DNA of 64,000 nt from the NCBI RefSeq assembly GCF_004340525.1, contig NZ_SLWX01000001.1, positions 186,001 through 250,000 of the forward strand. The letters are read 5' to 3'. Below, piece after piece: positions 63,186 to 64,000 of this stretch. Every line of letters begins with the position of its first letter. The stretch's first letter is position 1. Below the pieces are notes generated by a model. It was given only the letters and a program-made list of their open reading frames with translations. It was not told where the DNA came from and ran no database searches. Made by a program: the position numbers and the translations under genes. Origin of the DNA: Chromatocurvus halotolerans. Lineage in GTDB: Bacteria; Pseudomonadota; Gammaproteobacteria; Pseudomonadales; Halieaceae.

Positions 63186-63303
63186 TCTCTACCTCAACAC
63201 TTTCCATCGGGTGGACAGCGCCTAGTGTAAGCGAATCCTGACGCCCATGGGTAATCGCGGATTTCCCTGCCAGCCGCCGCCGGAGCGGCCCGGCGGTGCC
63301 CGC

Positions 63304-64000
63304 TCAGCGATCTTCCTCCGAGCTTTCGCCGGAACGGGTCGCGCCGCGATATTCCTCGACCAGGTGTCGCTTGTAGAGCTTGCCGTTGTCCATGCGCGGC
63401 AGCTGCGGATGAAAATCCAGCGAGCGCGGCAGCTTGACATGGGACAGGCGCTCGCGCAGCCACTCCATCAGCTCGATGGCCACCTCGTCCGTCGCATCCA
63501 CCCAGTTCTGCGGCTGAACCACCGCCTTGACCTCTTCGCCGAACTCGTCGTGCGGCAGTCCGAATACCGCCACGTCCGCCACCTTGCCGTGGGTGATGAG
63601 CAGATTCTCGATTTCCTGCGGATAGATATTCACGCCGCCGCTGATGATCATGAAATTCCGGCGATCCGTGAGATAGAGAAAGCCGTCGTCGTCGAGATAT
63701 CCGACATCCCCGGTGGTCGCCCAACCGCGCTCGTTGAAGGCGTCGGCGGTTTTCTCCGGCTCGCCATGATAGCGGAACGATGCCTGCTCTCCCGAGAAAT
63801 ACACGGTGCCGATCTCGCCACTGGGCAACTCCCTGCCCTCGTCATCGACGATATGTACCTGTCCCACCAGCGCCGGCCCCACCGAGCCCTTGTGCGTGAG
63901 CCAGCTTTTCGAGTCGATGATGGTGGCGCCGATACCCTCGCTGGCGGCGTAATACTCGACGATCACCGGCCCCCACCACTCGATCATCTGCTCCTTGATT
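63304..64000 (-). CDS. AMP-binding acyl-CoA synthetase, C-terminal part (cut by window edge)
   Basis: The last 232 or so codons of an adenylate-forming enzyme; the start lies beyond 64000. EYYAASEGIGATII (motif A5), GERELPSGE-like DEGRELPSGEIG, ATTGDVGYLDDDGFLYLTDRRNFMIISGGVNIYPQEIE (A7-A8) and the C-terminal LPRMDNGKLYKRHL with catalytic Lys are present. The ASEGIG and NIYPQEIEN pattern is of the FadD/long-chain or aromatic acyl-CoA ligase type. It is distinct from the ligase at 57751. Co-transcribed with the patatin gene, 118 bases downstream. Confidence 0.9.
   Translation of the reverse strand, partial: IKEQMIEWWGPVIVEYYAASEGIGATIIDSKSWLTHKGSVGPALVGQVHIVDDEGRELPSGEIGTVYFSGEQASFRYHGEPEKTADAFNERGWATTGDVGYLDDDGFLYLTDRRNFMIISGGVNIYPQEIENLLITHGKVADVAVFGLPHDEFGEEVKAVVQPQNWVDATDEVAIELMEWLRERLSHVKLPRSLDFHPQLPRMDNGKLYKRHLVEEYRGATRSGESSEEDR

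Noticed and set aside
1-64000. Prophage, insertion sequence, CRISPR, toxin-antitoxin or restriction genes
   Set aside because: I looked on both strands for integrase, transposase, cas and methylase motifs, and for spaced repeats, and found none.

Overview
The window is a dense, GC-rich chromosomal segment with about 50 protein genes and one tRNA. Gene content points to a free-living, probably marine gammaproteobacterium, and a Cellvibrionales/Halieaceae-like lineage fits best. The indicators are hrpA, fused mnmC, MlaA, a DUF748/OmpA-like protein, BCCT and CPA antiporters, several acyl-CoA enzymes and a lysine-catabolic operon. This placement is inferred from gene families and was not tested by a search. 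I see no prophage, insertion sequence, CRISPR array, rRNA or plasmid gene.

Layout. 1-6.6 kb (minus): STAS protein (cut by the edge), receiver-phosphatase, MlaA, HrpA and a conserved unknown. 6.7-12.5 kb (plus): MnmC, a glutaminyl-cyclase-like propeller and a PreP-like M16 protease. 12.6-15.1 kb (minus): an outer-membrane barrel, a 100-residue secreted peptide precursor, a two-helix membrane protein and a secreted C39 peptidase. A 14-bp tandem repeat sits at the ribosome-binding site of the last pair. 15.3-24.5 kb: GspG-like lipoprotein, SLC13 and MgtC/DUF4010 membrane proteins, VOC protein, class-I-type HMG-CoA reductase, M24 peptidase, D-threonine-aldolase/D-serine-dehydratase-like enzyme and a universal stress protein. 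24.7 kb: tRNA-Thr(CGT). 24.8-31.2 kb: Lrp regulator divergent from a saccharopine-dehydrogenase-like enzyme, aldehyde dehydrogenase family 7 (AmaB-like), a fused 2-oxoacid dehydrogenase E1 and a threonine/serine dehydratase, with a dyad between the divergent genes. 31.2-36.1 kb: RND pump and adaptor, 3D-domain lipoprotein. 36.2-42.7 kb: DedA-like/disulfide-reductase fusion, threonine synthase, amphipathic lipoprotein, a frameshifted DUF1328 gene, Crp/Fnr regulator and an unknown lipoprotein with an HxCxCxH motif. 43-49 kb: NRDE protein, BCCT transporter, K+/H+ antiporter, and an unusual fusion of a MetX-like hydrolase to a cyclophilin. 49.2-52.4 kb: overlapping trio MltB-like transglycosylase, Bax-like glucosaminidase and polysaccharide deacetylase. 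52.4-57.7 kb: FolD, lipoate ligase-like, DUF748 and SprT. 57.7-64 kb: acyl-CoA ligase divergent from an APH-family kinase and an enoyl-CoA hydratase, patatin-like phospholipase, and a second acyl-CoA ligase cut by the right edge.

The best candidate for an undescribed system is the 12.6-15.1 kb cassette. It looks like a minimal relative of Fap-type export: a pore, a peptide with a leader-like ...DTRG segment and a terminal CxxC, and a C39 protease. The protease's leader carries repeats that could pair with an upstream inverted copy. Second are the hydrolase-cyclophilin fusion and the lysine operon with its fused E1 and operator-like dyad.
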